Positions 43,901 to 58,900 of a DNA stretch of 64,000 nt are shown piece after piece; position 1 is the stretch's first letter, and every line of letters begins with the position of its first letter. This DNA comes from Lepidostoma basale (taxonomy: Eukaryota; Arthropoda; Insecta; Trichoptera; Lepidostomatidae): NCBI GenBank assembly GCA_022606425.2, contig JAHDVF020001556.1, positions 744,001-808,000 on the forward strand. The letters run 5' to 3'. Position numbers and translations under genes: made by a program. The notes under the pieces are model-generated. The model had not been told where the DNA came from, made no database searches, and saw only the letters and a program-made list of their open reading frames with translations.

Positions 43901-46900
43901 ACGTAACTGTATGACAACATTAACGCAATGGTTAGCACGATGTGCATACAAGTGTTATCTCATACGACACACATATTAAATATTTGAGAAAAAGTAAGTT
44001 TCTTAGAAATTCTATAATATTTTGATGAACTGACCTGTTATGCCTTGCTAAGGCATTACTAAATGTAATACAAATGATTATACTCTAGCAAGACATAAAA
44101 TGTCCCTTCAAACTACGGAGTACTCAAAGAATCCCCTAAAAAGTATGGGTAAGTGTGAACCAATCCCTCCTTATCTAAGGACTATTGGTCTCCAGAATGA
44201 ACAAAAGGAATGTGGTGGGATAAAGCCACGGATGGTTAAGACTTGAGATTAGGCGTTGTTTTAAAAGTCGCCCTCAGAGATTTGATGGTTATCGACTTAC
44301 GTTCGCTTTACATCGGCTGAATAGTTTAAAGCGGACATAAATCATAGGCCATTGCTTCACATTAAATTTGGTTTACAAAATCGTTATCACGCAGTAAGAT
44401 TTCCAAACACTCGAGCATGGATTAAAAAACTCACAAAACCCGTTTTGTAACTAATTCTATGTATCATAAATTTCTTAAATTCGTTAAACTTTTTTGTAGG
44501 GTATTGGCCTCGCGTAATTAATTGATCCGACTGTGCATTGACATTTCGCGTACGATAAACATCATCCTATCCAAAAACGCTAAGATGGTAGTGCATAATG
44601 GTGTTGTTGTACCAACCCTTATGCATGGAACGATGAAAGTAGATTAAATGCAATTGAAATGATACGAATTAATGCATTTTAAGTTGTCACCGAAAACCAA
44701 AGCCTATCCAAAAAAGCTAAGATTGCAGCGTACAATGGTGTTCTTGTACCGACCTATAGGTATAGAAAAGAAGCATTGAACTGGCAAAAGAAGGATGAAA
44801 GTAGAATAAATGCTATAGAAATTAGTTCTCTAAGACGAATATGTGGTGGCAAATGCAAATATAAGAAGTGAATGCAGTGCGAATGAAAGTGTTGTGAACA
44901 AAATAATTATAGTATCACAATTATTTACTTAAGATATTTTTTATTTCTTTCACCATTCCAAGTTTTCTCTCTCATCCCACACTCTGTAACAATTTTATAA
45001 TAGGCCATAAAATCATGTACCATATTACGAAAAGAATCAAGTTCCATCTGATCATTCAAAACACACGATTCACTGAAGAAGGATTCATTTAAACTTAGAA
45101 CTTTATTATTCCAACTGTTGCCAGACAAAATTTACACGTTTCTCGGTAAAAGAATCTCTGGAAATTTGAATAAAACCCTTTTAGAGACCCACCCGAAACC
45201 AACAAAACTTTGACTTCATTTTTCTCAGCTTTTTACTTTCGTCAGTTGGAACCTTCTTACTCTCAGGTGACGATAGGTTGACGAAACAGCTGTCGAGAAA
45301 AAAAATTGTGATACCATAAATACCGCTTTATATTTTAAAAGTTAATAAGTTTTAATATGTATAACGAAACAGCAGTCAGGTATGATGTATTGTTTTGTTT
45401 TGATATTATGAGGCAATTAAGTTATTTTTTTAGTATCCATAAACGTCAGACGAGCAGTAACGGAATTCGTACAATGTTTTATCCACTATTTGCAGAACGT
45501 TGCATTGTTTGCACGCGACACAGAACCGGACTCAGTTATTACAGGAATTATTTTGATTTGTTGTTATCGAATCAAATCCAATTAGGTAATTTCATCAATA
45601 GATAAGCCAAGATGGCGGTGCACAATGGTGTTCTTGTGCCGACCATTATGTATGGAAGTGAAGCATGGAACTGGCAAAAGAAGGATCAAAGTAGATTAAA
45701 TGCAGTAGAAATGAGATCTCTAAGACGAATGTGTGCCAAATCTGTATATGATAGAGTGACAAATGCAAATATAAGAAGTGAATGTGGTGCGAATGAAAGT
45801 GTTATGAACAAAATAAGGAAAGGGTCATTAAGATGGTTTCGACACATGGAAAGAATGAGTGAAGACAGAAGGGTAAAGAAGGTATATGTAAACGGCGTGA
45901 AAGGAGCTAGAAATAGTGGAAGGCCGAGGAAAACGTGGCACGATCAAATCAATCAAATATTGAATGTCGGTCACGTGAGGAGTCAGAGAAATCAACGTGC
46001 GTGCATGACAAGATGTATGAATGTAGAGGAAGCGAGAGAAGTGTATCAGGACAGAACAGTGTGGCGTTCCATTCTTTCTGCCTACCCCTCCGGGGAGACG
46101 GCGTGATGATTAGTAAGTTAGTTAATTTCTTAAGGCATCTATTGAGAACAGGTAAAATAATAATTATATTGTGTATAGTATACTACCAGAAACGCATGAG
46201 ATATGGTTCGACATTAGGAAGACAAGATACTCTCCAGAATTAAGAGTATTTGCCTTCTGAACGTCCTTTCACTAATATGAAAGACGTCGATCTCCGAGGA
46301 GACCGCGTTCATCAGATTAATTGCTCTTCCCACCGGTGTCACCAGAAGCAGGTTGGTTCAGGCGGCCGCGGCCGCCTGAACCAACCTGCTTCTGGTTGTT
46401 TTACCTACCGGCTAATTATTACCGGCAAGATTGTTTTACCTACCGGCCGGCCGGTAGGTAAAATAATCTATGCTGTCGATGTCGGAGATATCTGTAAGGT
46501 AGGTAGACACACCCACGTCGATTCTTCCAAATACTAAAATGGCCGGCATATGATAACAATGTTCCAAAAAATGAACTAGAAATAGAGGAAGGATGACAAA
46601 AACGTGGCACGATCAAATAAATGAAAAAATATTTGAATGTCAGCCACGCGAGGAGTCGGAGAAATCGACGTGCGTGCATGACACGATGTATGAATGTTAG
46701 GGAAGTAAGAGAATTATGTCAGGAAAGAAAAGTGTGGCGGTCCATTCTTTCTGCCTAAACCTTCGGGATAAGGCGTGATGGTTAATAAGTTTTAGTTAGT
46801 TTTTTAAAATAAAATAAATGTATTTAAAAACATGTTCCGCGTCGCATTTGGCTCGCGAGCCGCAGTTTGTGACCACTGACCTAGACTAAAGTAAGATGAT

Positions 46901-49900
46901 GATTTTTATCTCCAAATAAGTGTATACGAACTTTTACAACATAATGAAGCATATTGTCCAAATGAAGACACTGAGGACGAAAGCATGCAAGACACTGAGA
47001 GAATAAGAGAGAACACCTGAATAAGAGAGGTATGTGAGGTTGAGGATATCATAAGATGGAGCAGACAGCGAAAAAGGGACTGGTACGGTCATGTTCAAAG
47101 AATGGACACCACCAGACTCCCTTATATTGCATTGCATAATCAGCCTCATGGGACTCGTCCTCGTGGAAGACCACCTAAAAGATGGAAGGACAGCTGGGAA
47201 TCTACCTCACAGGAGGAGCAACACTCTGGAGAACAGACCACATAAGTCTACAATAAGGAAGAAGAAGAAGAAGATATTTTCCAAAAAAACTTTGTATTTT
47301 AATTTTTTTGGCATTTCTGTCTCTCGGGTGAGTCTGCCGTCGCAGTCGAATGAAGTCATCGTTTCATTTGTGACCGAGTGACAACGTCGGTACCACACGC
47401 CGATATCTACCCAGCTCCTAATTCTTTACGTATCTTTGGTATGCTTGTATAACCAACACGAACTCCAAGAAATGTGTCTTAAACTTATAACAATTTTCAA
47501 GAAATGACATTAAGAAAAAATAAGTCCAGGTAATGATTTTTGAAAAAGAAGAAATCACGACAGTCTGCAACATTAGCGTGAATGGTGAAAATTTGGAGCA
47601 AGTAGATGAGTTCGTGTATTTAGGTAGTATGTTTACAAGAGATGGTGAGGGACTGAGGGATGAGAAGTGGAGAGGGATATCGGAAGAATAGTTGGGACAG
47701 GCAACAAAGTGAATGGTGCACTTACAGTTGTCATCGCAAACAAAAACCTATCCAAAAAAGCTAGAATGGCAGTGCACAATGGTGTTCTTCTACCGACCCT
47801 TATGTATGGAAGCGAAGCGTTGAACTGGCAAAAGAAGGATGAAAGTAGAATAAATGCAGTAGAAATGAGATCTCTTAGACGAATGTGTGGATACTCTGTG
47901 TATGATAGAGTGTCGAATGAAAATATAAGAAGTTACTGCGGTGCGAATGATGGTGTTATAAACAAAATAATGAAAGGATCATTAAGATGGTTTGGACATA
48001 TGGAAAGAATGAATGAAGAAAGAATGGTAAAAAAATTATATGTTTACGATGTAAATAGAACCAGAAATAGAGGAAGACCGAGGAAAACGTGGCACTATAA
48101 AATACATCAAATATTGAATGTCGGCCATGTGAGGAGTCAGAGACATCGACGCGCGTGCATGACACGATGAATGAATGTTGAGGATGCGAGAGAAATATGT
48201 CACGAAAGAAAAGTGTGGCAGTTCATTCTTTGTGCCTACCCCTTCGGGGAGACGGCGTGAAAGTGAAGCATAAAAAAATAAGCTTAAGAATTAGAAAGAA
48301 TCATAGCATTGATATTGCATCTCTGAGGCAACTCACACTATCACGAAATATGTCGACCTCCGAGGCGACCCGGTTAAGCAATAAGATTGCCCTACCCACA
48401 GGCATAACCATTGGCAGATTGGTTCTGCAGCGCGCCAAATAAAACAATCTGTGCTTTAAAACAATCAATCTTTGAAGGGGTGGGCAGAAATAATGTATTG
48501 CCACATTATTTTTCCTGTCATACTTCTCTCGATTCTTCAACATTAATACATCGTGTCATGCACGTACGTGATTTCTCCGATTCCTTACTTGACCGACATT
48601 TAACACTTGATTGATTTGATCGTGCCACGTTTTCCTGGGTCTTCCTCTATTTCAGCCCCGTTCACGTCTTATCCATATACTTTCTTCACTATTCTGTCTT
48701 CATTTATTCTTTCCATGTGTCCAAACCACCGAATCGACCCTTTCATTATTTTTTCACAATCACGCACGTCGAAGAAATTTAGAAATGAATTTACAACACA
48801 AAAAAATGATTTTGAGGAAAAAAAAAAGATTTGTAAACATTTTTGAAGATTAAAGAATATCAAGTCACAATTTTCTTAAAACTTTTTTTTTTTGTCATCT
48901 GAAGCATTTATTTTGATTATTACTTGAGCAATAATGTTAAGCTAAATTTAAAATAATTTATACGAATGAAAACATCTGTTTTCTAGAAGTTATATTATAT
49001 TTTATGAGAATGACATGTTTAGCCTTGCTAAGTCATTATAAAATTTCACATTTTACCAGAAACCCGAGCAAGGGAATGAGCTGCCGAAACCGGTAAGGAC
49101 TTTTAGTACCTACAAGTAGAATTAAACAAAACATTCGAATGTTTTGAAAGTAAACGAAAGTAAAGTAAACAAATTGTTTGAAAGATAGGTTCTCAATACA
49201 CCGAAGACATGATGTCTGTGCCACAGATCGTCAGATCAATTAAAATCTAGGGTAATGGTCTAGGGGATAGAACGCTTGGCTCCTCATCCAGGGGACTTGG
49301 GTTCGAGCCTGGACACGACCAGATTCTTTCTTCATAATAATGAGCTATTTTCTACTCACATTGAAGATTGTAAAATAAATTCTAATATCATTAGATAAGT
49401 AAGTAGTTAAAAAGATCTTCCGCTTAATGCTTAAAATACAATCTTCATAGATGGCGTTAGTGTGTAGATTGAGTAAACTACCATGCAAAGGGTGGTTTTG
49501 CAGATTAACATTTCGTCACCTGAGAGTAAGAAGGTTCCAACTGACAAAAGTAAAAAGCTGAGAAAAATGAAGTCAAAGATTTGTTGGTTTCGGGTGTGTA
49601 TCTTGGAATAAAAGAGTTTTATTCCAATTTCCAGAGATTATTTTAACGAGAAACGTGTAAATTTTGTCTGGCAACAGTTGGAATAATAAAGTTCTAAGTT
49701 TAAATGAATCCTTCTTCAGTGAATCGTGTGTTTTGGATGATCAGATGAAACTTGATTCTTTTCATAACATCAAAATGACGATACTATTACATGTTTTTTT
49801 TAATTTACGTACCTATAGATAAGGTTAGTAAGAACCCATTTCACGAAAAAAAGCCATATGTGAAATTTTGTTAGTTGGAACCCTCTTACTCTCAGGTGAC

Positions 49901-52900
49901 GATATATACAACTTCCAAAAATTTGTCAGACATGGTGGTCATAAGAAAAAAAGATGGAATGGGGAATGTTGTATTACAAAAAGCGTGCGCTTAACCCAAC
50001 CAATGACAGGTCATAAGTCCTGTAAACACCTCGATCAACCATATTCTGTTTCCAATTTGCATCTTCGTCTCTATTGAGATAAAATTGATTCTTGATCTAA
50101 TATCATTGATTAAAATCTTTGGTGTTAGTCTTTAAAAAAAAAAAAAAACATAGAAAGAAGAAGAAGAACACGCGGGTTTAATAAAGGGATTTCACTTATT
50201 TGTATTATATATTAACCGCAATTAGTACGTAGCCCAGTAAAGAAGGAAAACGCATTTGACTGTGGGTGTTGTCATTTCTAAGAACCCGTTTTCGTCACTT
50301 ATCAATGACGCCATTTTGAAATAAATATCTTCTCGACAAATGGATGCACCGCTCCGAAGGATGGGAGCCCACGTTACCTACGATGTTTTTGATATTGGCA
50401 ACAGTGCAATAAATGATAATAAAAATGTTAGAAAACATGTTCAAATAAGGCAAAACGGTGACTCAAAATACTAAGAACACGAAGGACGATATGTATCATG
50501 CCGTCTTCTGTTTCATTCTATCGAGTGGTTCCCAAACTTATTAGATTGTTTACCTCTAGGGAACATCATAATAAGAGAGATATGTGAGGTTGAGGATATT
50601 ATAAGATGGAGCAGACAGCGAAAAAGGGACTGGTACGGTCATGTTCAGAGAATGGACACCACCAGACTCCCCTATATTGCATTGCATAATCAGCCTCATG
50701 GGACTCGTCCTCGTGGAAGACCTCCTAAAAGATGAAAGGACAGCTGGGAATCTACCTCACAGGAGGAGTAACACTCTAGAGAACAGACCGCATAGGTCTA
50801 CAATAAGGAAGAAGAAGAAGAAGAAGTTTATTTTATAAATGTTTAAAGTAAAAAAACATAAATCTTCATAGATGGCGTTAATCTAAGTAATCTTAGAGAT
50901 TAACATATATAATCAAATCTTCATAGATGGCGCATTGAAACTGACATGTGAATTCTGGTGTTGGACTTTAACATATATACAACTTCCAAAAAAATTGTCA
51001 GACATGGTCATAAGAAATGTGGAATGGGGAATGTTGTAATTACATAAAGCGTGCGCTTAACCCAACCAATGACAGGTCATAAGTCCTGTAAACACCTTGA
51101 TCAACCATACTCAGTTTCCAATTTGCATCTTCGTCTCTATTGAGATACAATTGAATCATGAATTGATAACCCGCAATGGGTGAAATCCAGTATTCGTATA
51201 CTCGTACAAGTATATTTATAAATTAAAAAAAGACTTCAAAAATTAGTCGTCAAAGTATCTTCAAGACTTTAAACTAATAGGGAAACAGTATCCAACCTAA
51301 AACTGGTATAAAAAGCGTATTTTGTAAAGTGGACCGTTTCCAAAAAAGGACTCGTTTACTTGTCTCGGCATCCTTAGCGTGGGAGGGCGTATATCGAACC
51401 CGGGACCTTGGTGAGGTGTTTGCTAACTGTACCACTCACCCACCGGACTGCAGCGGAGATCAAATAATAAATTCGTATTCTCGGAAACGGTTCAGGGGAA
51501 GGCGATAGGCGCCATTAGCTGCTCGAGAATATTCCATCGCGTCACGCGGCCCCGTACCCGAGAAATAACGTAACGCATAGAAACATTACTAACAGCACGC
51601 AATATTCCTGAAAAGGTGTCTGATAGGACGGGCTGAAATACTGTATACTCGTACATGATAAACTATATTTGAACAATGATACAATATTTAGTTTTGAGGA
51701 AAACGTACGTTTGACTATTTTGTTTATTTATTGTGGCAGTTTATGTGAAGCCCTGGCTTGAATATAGTTTGGCGATAAAAGCTCCGAATCAAGATTATTG
51801 TTTTTTAAAAACCTTATAAGATTACGAAGAAGTTGACAATTTCCAAAGCGGCTTTAAACAAGTTCAGTCAACATTTGTGGCACTTGTCAGAGGAAATAGC
51901 CGTCCTTTTAATTTTTGATGACAACGTTGATGAACAGACCAAAGGAAACATTATAGAAAACTTACGAAAATACAGTTTTGGTGATTCGGGAAATAGATAT
52001 GTTCCATCGAAGGAACAGATGTCTGGCTCTCTATATGGTACGTAAGTAGTGTTTAATCTGGTATTTAATTTTGAACTTATTTGTTTTATTTATAGGTACT
52101 ACAAGTATGTGTTATCTTATTTTTTTTTTTTTGCTTGGTTGCTTGAACCCAATTACAGTATACAGTTTTTTTTAAAGCTGATATATTGATTCTCGTGACA
52201 TGTGACAGGTAGCCAATCTATCGCCATTTTATTGTCACGTGAATACTACGCCAGACCAAAGACAATGTGACAATCACACTGCCATCGCCGGGAATCGAAC
52301 CCAGAACCTTTGGAATGGGAATCAGAGCTCTCACTACTCTGCCACGAAGGTCGTCTTATGGAAATCTTTGAGTAATTTTGTTTCTATCAAGAGTAAAGAT
52401 TTATTTTCACGACTGAAACTTGATAGTAGTTTCCTTCAAGAAATTGTATCTTCATAGAAAGACAGGGCGGCGTTTGTGGAAGCTAAAAAGAAGGTTACTA
52501 GCTTAAAGTAGTTAATGACACAGCTGAATGGGCTCTTAATCTAATGACAGACTTTCATGGTTTGATTACCGCAGATGAAGAACATAAGCAGTTCATATTA
52601 TGTTGTGTGCAAGAACATAGAAAAATTTACCCAGACTGTAAAAAAGAGACTTTGAAGAGGAAATATCCAAGTAAATAAATATAAATTTGGATCTTTTTTG
52701 ATAATTATAAGAAAAGCATTATATAAATATATGTTTTCATCAATATTTATCTAACATAATGGTTTTAAGTGATCATCTACAATTACATTTAAGTGACACT
52801 TAAAACAGCTATTTTCTAAAACTTTGAGGGCAAGTCGGCACGGGTTAGAATTAACATAGGAAGTTGAAATTCTGTATTTGGGTAACTAGTAGACTATTAA

Positions 52901-55900
52901 ACACAATTAGGTGGTATGCGTTTCAATAATCCGTAAAACAGACAACTTACAGACATCTAACTCACTTATCGCCAGCACTTATTCTATTCAGTTCTTTCAT
53001 ATACTTGTCCATATACATATTGAACAACCATGGAGACAACACGCAGCCCTGTTTAACACCCTTTGTGATATGAAACCAAGGCGTAATGTCTCCATTTACC
53101 CTAACACTGGCAGTGCTTCCTTCGTAGAGGGAAGCAACCGCCCTATCGGTTTTGTGCACACTCCGTATTCGGACAAGATTGAGAGTTTATCTATATTCAC
53201 TCGATCATAGGCTTTTTGCAAATCGACAAACGCACAGAAAAATTTACGCCTTTTGTCCATAAACTTCTCTGCAAGAAGAAGAATTTAATTAATACGAATG
53301 AAAATGTCAGCTTTCTAGAAGTTTTATTGTATTTTATGGGAATGACATGTTTCGCCCTTCTAAGGCATTATCAAATGTGACGAAACTTCAACTCGTCTTC
53401 AACTTATTTTTTAAACCATTCTTCTCTTATCCATTTGTTATCCTTAGTAACCCTTTCTTAATTTTATTTAGGACGCATTCATTCGCCTTACATTCCTTTC
53501 TTACTTCTTCATTAGGAATTCTATCATATTTCTTTTCCAGCACATTATTCTACTTTCGTCTTTCTTCTGCTAACTCAAAGATTCTAATTTATTTAACGGG
53601 ATTTATAATTTTTTGATCAAAACAACTAAATGAACTAGCATTTCAACTGCGGAAGATCTGTTATTCCTCTCTTAGGGTTATGAAGCTTTTATGTGATAAT
53701 TAATGGCAGCGAACTAACACGGAAATAGTAAATGTCTTTACATAATTTTATTCAAATATGCTTCTCGAATGATGCGGCATTATAACAACCGACGATTCTT
53801 GCATCTGCCTACCCCTGTTTGGACACGCAGTGACGGAAGAGAGTATTTATAACTCTCGTAGGTGAAATGTGACATGCAAATTTAACAAGGAAATAATAGA
53901 AAGCAGACGAATTGGGCGGAGCTGTGGGCGAGGTCTGAAAACAGTTATAACAGTGTGTTATAATGTTTACAGGACAAACGTTCGTAGTAAGATACAAAAG
54001 TTTCCGGTTAAAATTAATGTGTAATGGAAAGCGCGATTGCTTTTTCAGTTTTATATTGATTTATTTATAAATAAAAATATAAAAACAAATTGGACACTTT
54101 CTTCTTCTTCTTTGCTAGCCTTCTTCCCTCCACTGCTGGATATATGCCTCTTTCAATATCCTCCACTCGTCTCTATCCTGCCCCCTTTGTATTCAAGATT
54201 TTCCAACCCTTTTAATAATATCATCGGTCCATCTCATCGGTGGCCTTCCGACACTTCACCTATTTGCCCATGGTCTCCAACTGAGTATCCCGGGCGCCCA
54301 TCTGTTGCCATCCTATCTAGCCAAGTGTCCAGCCCATTGCCATTTCAATTTTGCCACTCGGTCCATGACGTCAGCAACCCTGGTGCGGCGTCTGATTTCT
54401 TCATTCCTTATGCAGTCACGTAAGCTCACACCAAGTATCTGTCTTTCCATGGTACACTTGAGCCTGTGGACACTTTTTGCTGTAAGAGTTGTCGTCTCTA
54501 GTCTGTATGTCATCATGGACAGTATACACATGTCGTAGACCTTTCTTTTGAGACAAATTTGTCACTATTGTTTATTTATGTTTATGTATAATTAAATCAA
54601 TGTAAAACCTAAAAAGCAATCTTGCTTTCATTATATATTAATTTTATAATGGAGTTTTACCAAATTATTACCGCGACCATCAAAAAGTTTCCAGTATAAA
54701 CATATTTTTAATAAAAATATTTAAACTGTTAAATTATAAAATTATGTTTATGTATCAGAATTTTTTTTTCGTGACAGCTGTTACGTCAACCTATATTGAC
54801 ATCATCAGGTGTTACTGTTAACTAAATTTTCATGATTTTTCGAACCTTTATGTGTATTTGTTCCTAGATCAATTTAAATAATTTCTTTAATAAAATTTTG
54901 GAGTTCTTGCAATATTTGAGTTATGTACTTAATTACAGTTTATTAAATTGTGATACATAAACAGAGTTTTATAATATAATATTTAATAATGTTGAAGTAT
55001 CATAGTGTTTCAGCCAAAACAATGGATTATTTTTAAATATTGGAAAACGTCTGTTTTCTAGAAGATTTTTTAATTCTTTAGAAACTTTAAAAAGTTTTAA
55101 ACGTCACCCTAAAGATACCACCCATCGTACAAAACATAAGCGATACAAAATAGTTTTTCTCTTTTTATTTAAATAGTCCATTGTTTTGGCAGAAACACAA
55201 TGATACTTCAACATTATGAAATGGATAATTTACAACACTGTTATAAATCACTATTTTTTTAAATAATCGAATGATTTTACTGAAATCTTTTGATGGAAGT
55301 TCATTTCAAGTAATAAATAAATAAAACGATGTTTTATAACTACAATATGTACTTTGTCAACAACTGTTTTAACTACTTTTGTCAACAAGAGTGAAAGAAC
55401 ATTATACACATATTTTTATTACCCACTTTTCAAAAATAGCTCTCTAACTCTTTTTATTTGTTTTATTATTTCAATGTGCACCTCTGTAATAACCAGCCAT
55501 CAATTGTCTTCTCAGTAGTACTTACCGTATGCGACGATTCACCATCCTCAGTCGAAGTATGAATATCAGCAGCAGAGAAAACATATCAGTATTTTTTAAA
55601 CTTATCAAACAATCTGGTATTAATCGTAAAGGATTAAACAATCAATAATTATTATATACACAAACATTATATAAACATAAAACATATACACACATTCACA
55701 TTTATATAATATAGATATTATACGAGTATACACTAAATATATGCAAAACTATGCAGCCAAAAACACAAATATTTATTTATTTAGACCAGCAAAACGTTAT
55801 CTTACCAGTTATTGATGGTAAGATAACCATAGATAACCATAGGCTGATCTAATGATTTTACTAAAATCTCAAGAGATGAGTTATTTTAATTGTATCTCAA

Positions 55901-58900
55901 TAGAGACGAAGATGCATACTGGAAATTGAATATGGTTGATCAAGGTGTTTACAGGACTTATGACCTGTCAGGAGTGACATCTCCAGGCGGATTCTAACAA
56001 TGCGCTAGTGGTGATAGCCTTTCACATTGTGTTAATAAAGTAGTTCTGCTAAATGCTAAAAATTAATCTCCATAGATGGCGTTAGTATGTGGATTATATA
56101 GAGTAATCTTAAAAAGATTAACATAGATGGCATATTGAAACTGACATGTGAAGTTAGGCATAGATTTGTAACATATATACAACTTCCAAAAAATTTGTCT
56201 TACATGGTCATAAAGAAAAAGGTGGAATGGGGAATGTTGTAATTACATAAAGCGTGCGCTTAACCCAACCAATGACAGGTCATAAGTCCTGTAAACACCT
56301 TGATCAACCATATTCAATTTCCAGTATGCATCTTCGTCTCTATTCAGATACAATTAAAATTCATGAATTAATAACCCACCGTGGGTGAAATCCAGGATTC
56401 GCATACAAGTATAAGTATACATTCACAAAAAAAAGAGACGAGTTATTATTATATAAAATGAACTCCTGTCAAGATTGGAGTTCATTTTAAATAATAATGA
56501 AGCCCTTTAATTTTTTTAAAGTTCGTGTTGTGTACAAAGTTTAAAAAAACATTGTTCAATGAATCCGCAACACAAAGTTATGGTGAATATAGAAGATGTT
56601 TTTTTCTTATTAAATACTTCCACTTATTGTCTTTATTCTGATGCCAGCTATCGAAATAAAGACAAAAATGGAAGTGGTTAAAAAATAGTGGGCTGTCTTT
56701 AAAAAGTAATATATTTAATGTAATTTAACGCACAATAAAATATTTCAATGATTTAAAATATAGATATATAATAGAATATTTAGAATGTATAAGTATTATA
56801 TATAAAGAGAATACCAAACCAAACAGAAAGATTGTCCCATTATCCTGATTTTAGCAGGTTTTTTTCGATGAAAAGTATTTTTTTGTTATCCAGTTTTCTT
56901 GTTATTGACTTGTTATTTCACGCATGTTAAAATGGTGTTATATATTATAAATATATAAAATGCAGATATTTTAAGACCTAAGAAGTATTCGTTTTATTTT
57001 TCTAGTAAATTTAATTTATTTTTTAATGTTATTTAACGAAACTGATATTATTTTTTAAGTAAAATTATTTAATACTTCGATTTTTCTTACGTCATTCTGA
57101 CGTCATCTTTTTCTTATAAATATTCAATAAACATATATTTGAAGACGGTTAAAGACTAAATACTTTCAAAAATTAAATAAATGAAGAATTTGAAAAATTA
57201 ATTAATATCCTAGCACTTTCACCAAGATATCCATTATCGAGAATTATTCCATTAAGACTCGATTGACGACTGATTGATTTGTTTCATAAAAATTGCATTT
57301 TCTTAAATTCTAAATAAAAAGAATTGTGAAACAGTGTGAAAAAATTGAATTATCGCAAACATTTCAACACCGCGTCATTTAAATGTAAATTTTATAGTGA
57401 GCGTCTTTTTATATGTTTTTAAACATTTCGTTTTTATATTGTCACCGTATATATTTTTATATGGTATATCTTTAGCGTAATCTATCCTCAAAAAATAATA
57501 ATTCAAATATTAATACATTTCCACCAGAGAAAAAATATTTTTGCAACATAAATTTTAAAATAATATTAAATTAAGCAAATATTTAAAAGTTCTAAATACA
57601 TATTATTAGAAAATTAATTATACAAGTTAAATTAAATGAAAATAAGAAGAAAATTTTATTAGTTACAAATATATTTTCACAATGTTATAAAAAGTGTGGA
57701 AATACAGAAAATGTGAAACAGTGTGAAATACGTATGTTAAATTTACAAAAAAAAATCTACATATGAATGTTAAAATATATATTTTATTATACATTTACAT
57801 TAGATATACCATAATTAAATATTTTTTTATGTATTAGGAAATTCGAGCTAGTTATTTTAATAAAATAAGTTATATATTATTTATACGTATATGCTACATA
57901 ACAATTAAGTTATTTGTTTTAGCTAAAAACAAAGTTATTCCGTTATTTGTTATTTAAATTTAGAATGTTTCTGTGTTAATAACAAATACAAAGATATTTT
58001 TCTACATCATAAATTAAGACGATTGTTAATTTTTTTAAACATAATTAATGTAAAATAAATGTTTATGAAATAGTTTTAATATATTCCTTGTTTATAAATG
58101 CTAGGGGGGAGCAGTATCAAGGGTAGAAATAGGCATGATGCTGTATAACAACTGAGAACAGGAATGTGAAGTGAAAGATGAAGGAATAGTATAATTACTT
58201 TAACAAATAAAAATATGATTTTATTACTACGAAACGAATGAAATTTGAAACAAAGCATACTTTGAAAATGTGAATTTTCATTGTCAAAATATTTTTTTAC
58301 GGTTAAACGAAAGATTGATTTAAAAAAAAAGCTTATTACAGCTTGAAGGAAAAGGTGTTTTTATTTATTGTTTCTTGAACAATGATGTAAAACTCCTTAT
58401 TTATTTATTTATTACGAATAAGACGTTTGTGTTCTAGAACCTTTATTTAAATTTATGGGAATGAATATTTCGCACGTATGAGACATTATCAAATGACAAA
58501 TTTGATAATGCTTCCGACAGTCGAAACATGTCAGTGGCATATTATATTAACAACGCCAACTAGTTGATTGATATGATTGAAAACGTATATTTTATAGACG
58601 TTTTATATCTAATTGCGAAAAGAAGAGAAATGTAATTGCGAAAAATGTCATTACCATAAAATATTATATAAAATCTAGAAAACTAGCAATTTTATTTGTA
58701 TTCATTTTTAATTTGTAGTTTTATATCATTGTTTTAGAAATAATAATAAAAAATTGTATTATTTTGCCTTTAAGAAAGTGAGCAAAGTGATGAATAAAAT
58801 TAAAGCTTTTTACACTTATTTCTCAATGCTGTAAGAATTCATAAATATGGACATTATATAAAATAATACCGATTAATCAGTAAGCTTGTAAGTTGATTAA

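Larger units (their letters stand above)
46132..46470. mobile_element. J-family LINE 3' fragment rearranged into palindromes
   Basis: Antisense J 3' UTR and codons at 46132-46368, then an abrupt reversal to sense (46369-46400), a short piece, and another reversal near 46448. It shows two head-to-head joints, each a perfect palindrome. Confidence 0.65.

Noticed and set aside
44925..45128. 67-aa minus-strand ORF as a gene
   Set aside because: It straddles the edge of repeat W, and the partner copy at 49513 does not keep the frame.
49248..49323. tRNA-Glu gene
   Set aside because: The anticodon loop is 8 bases and the acceptor arms do not pair.
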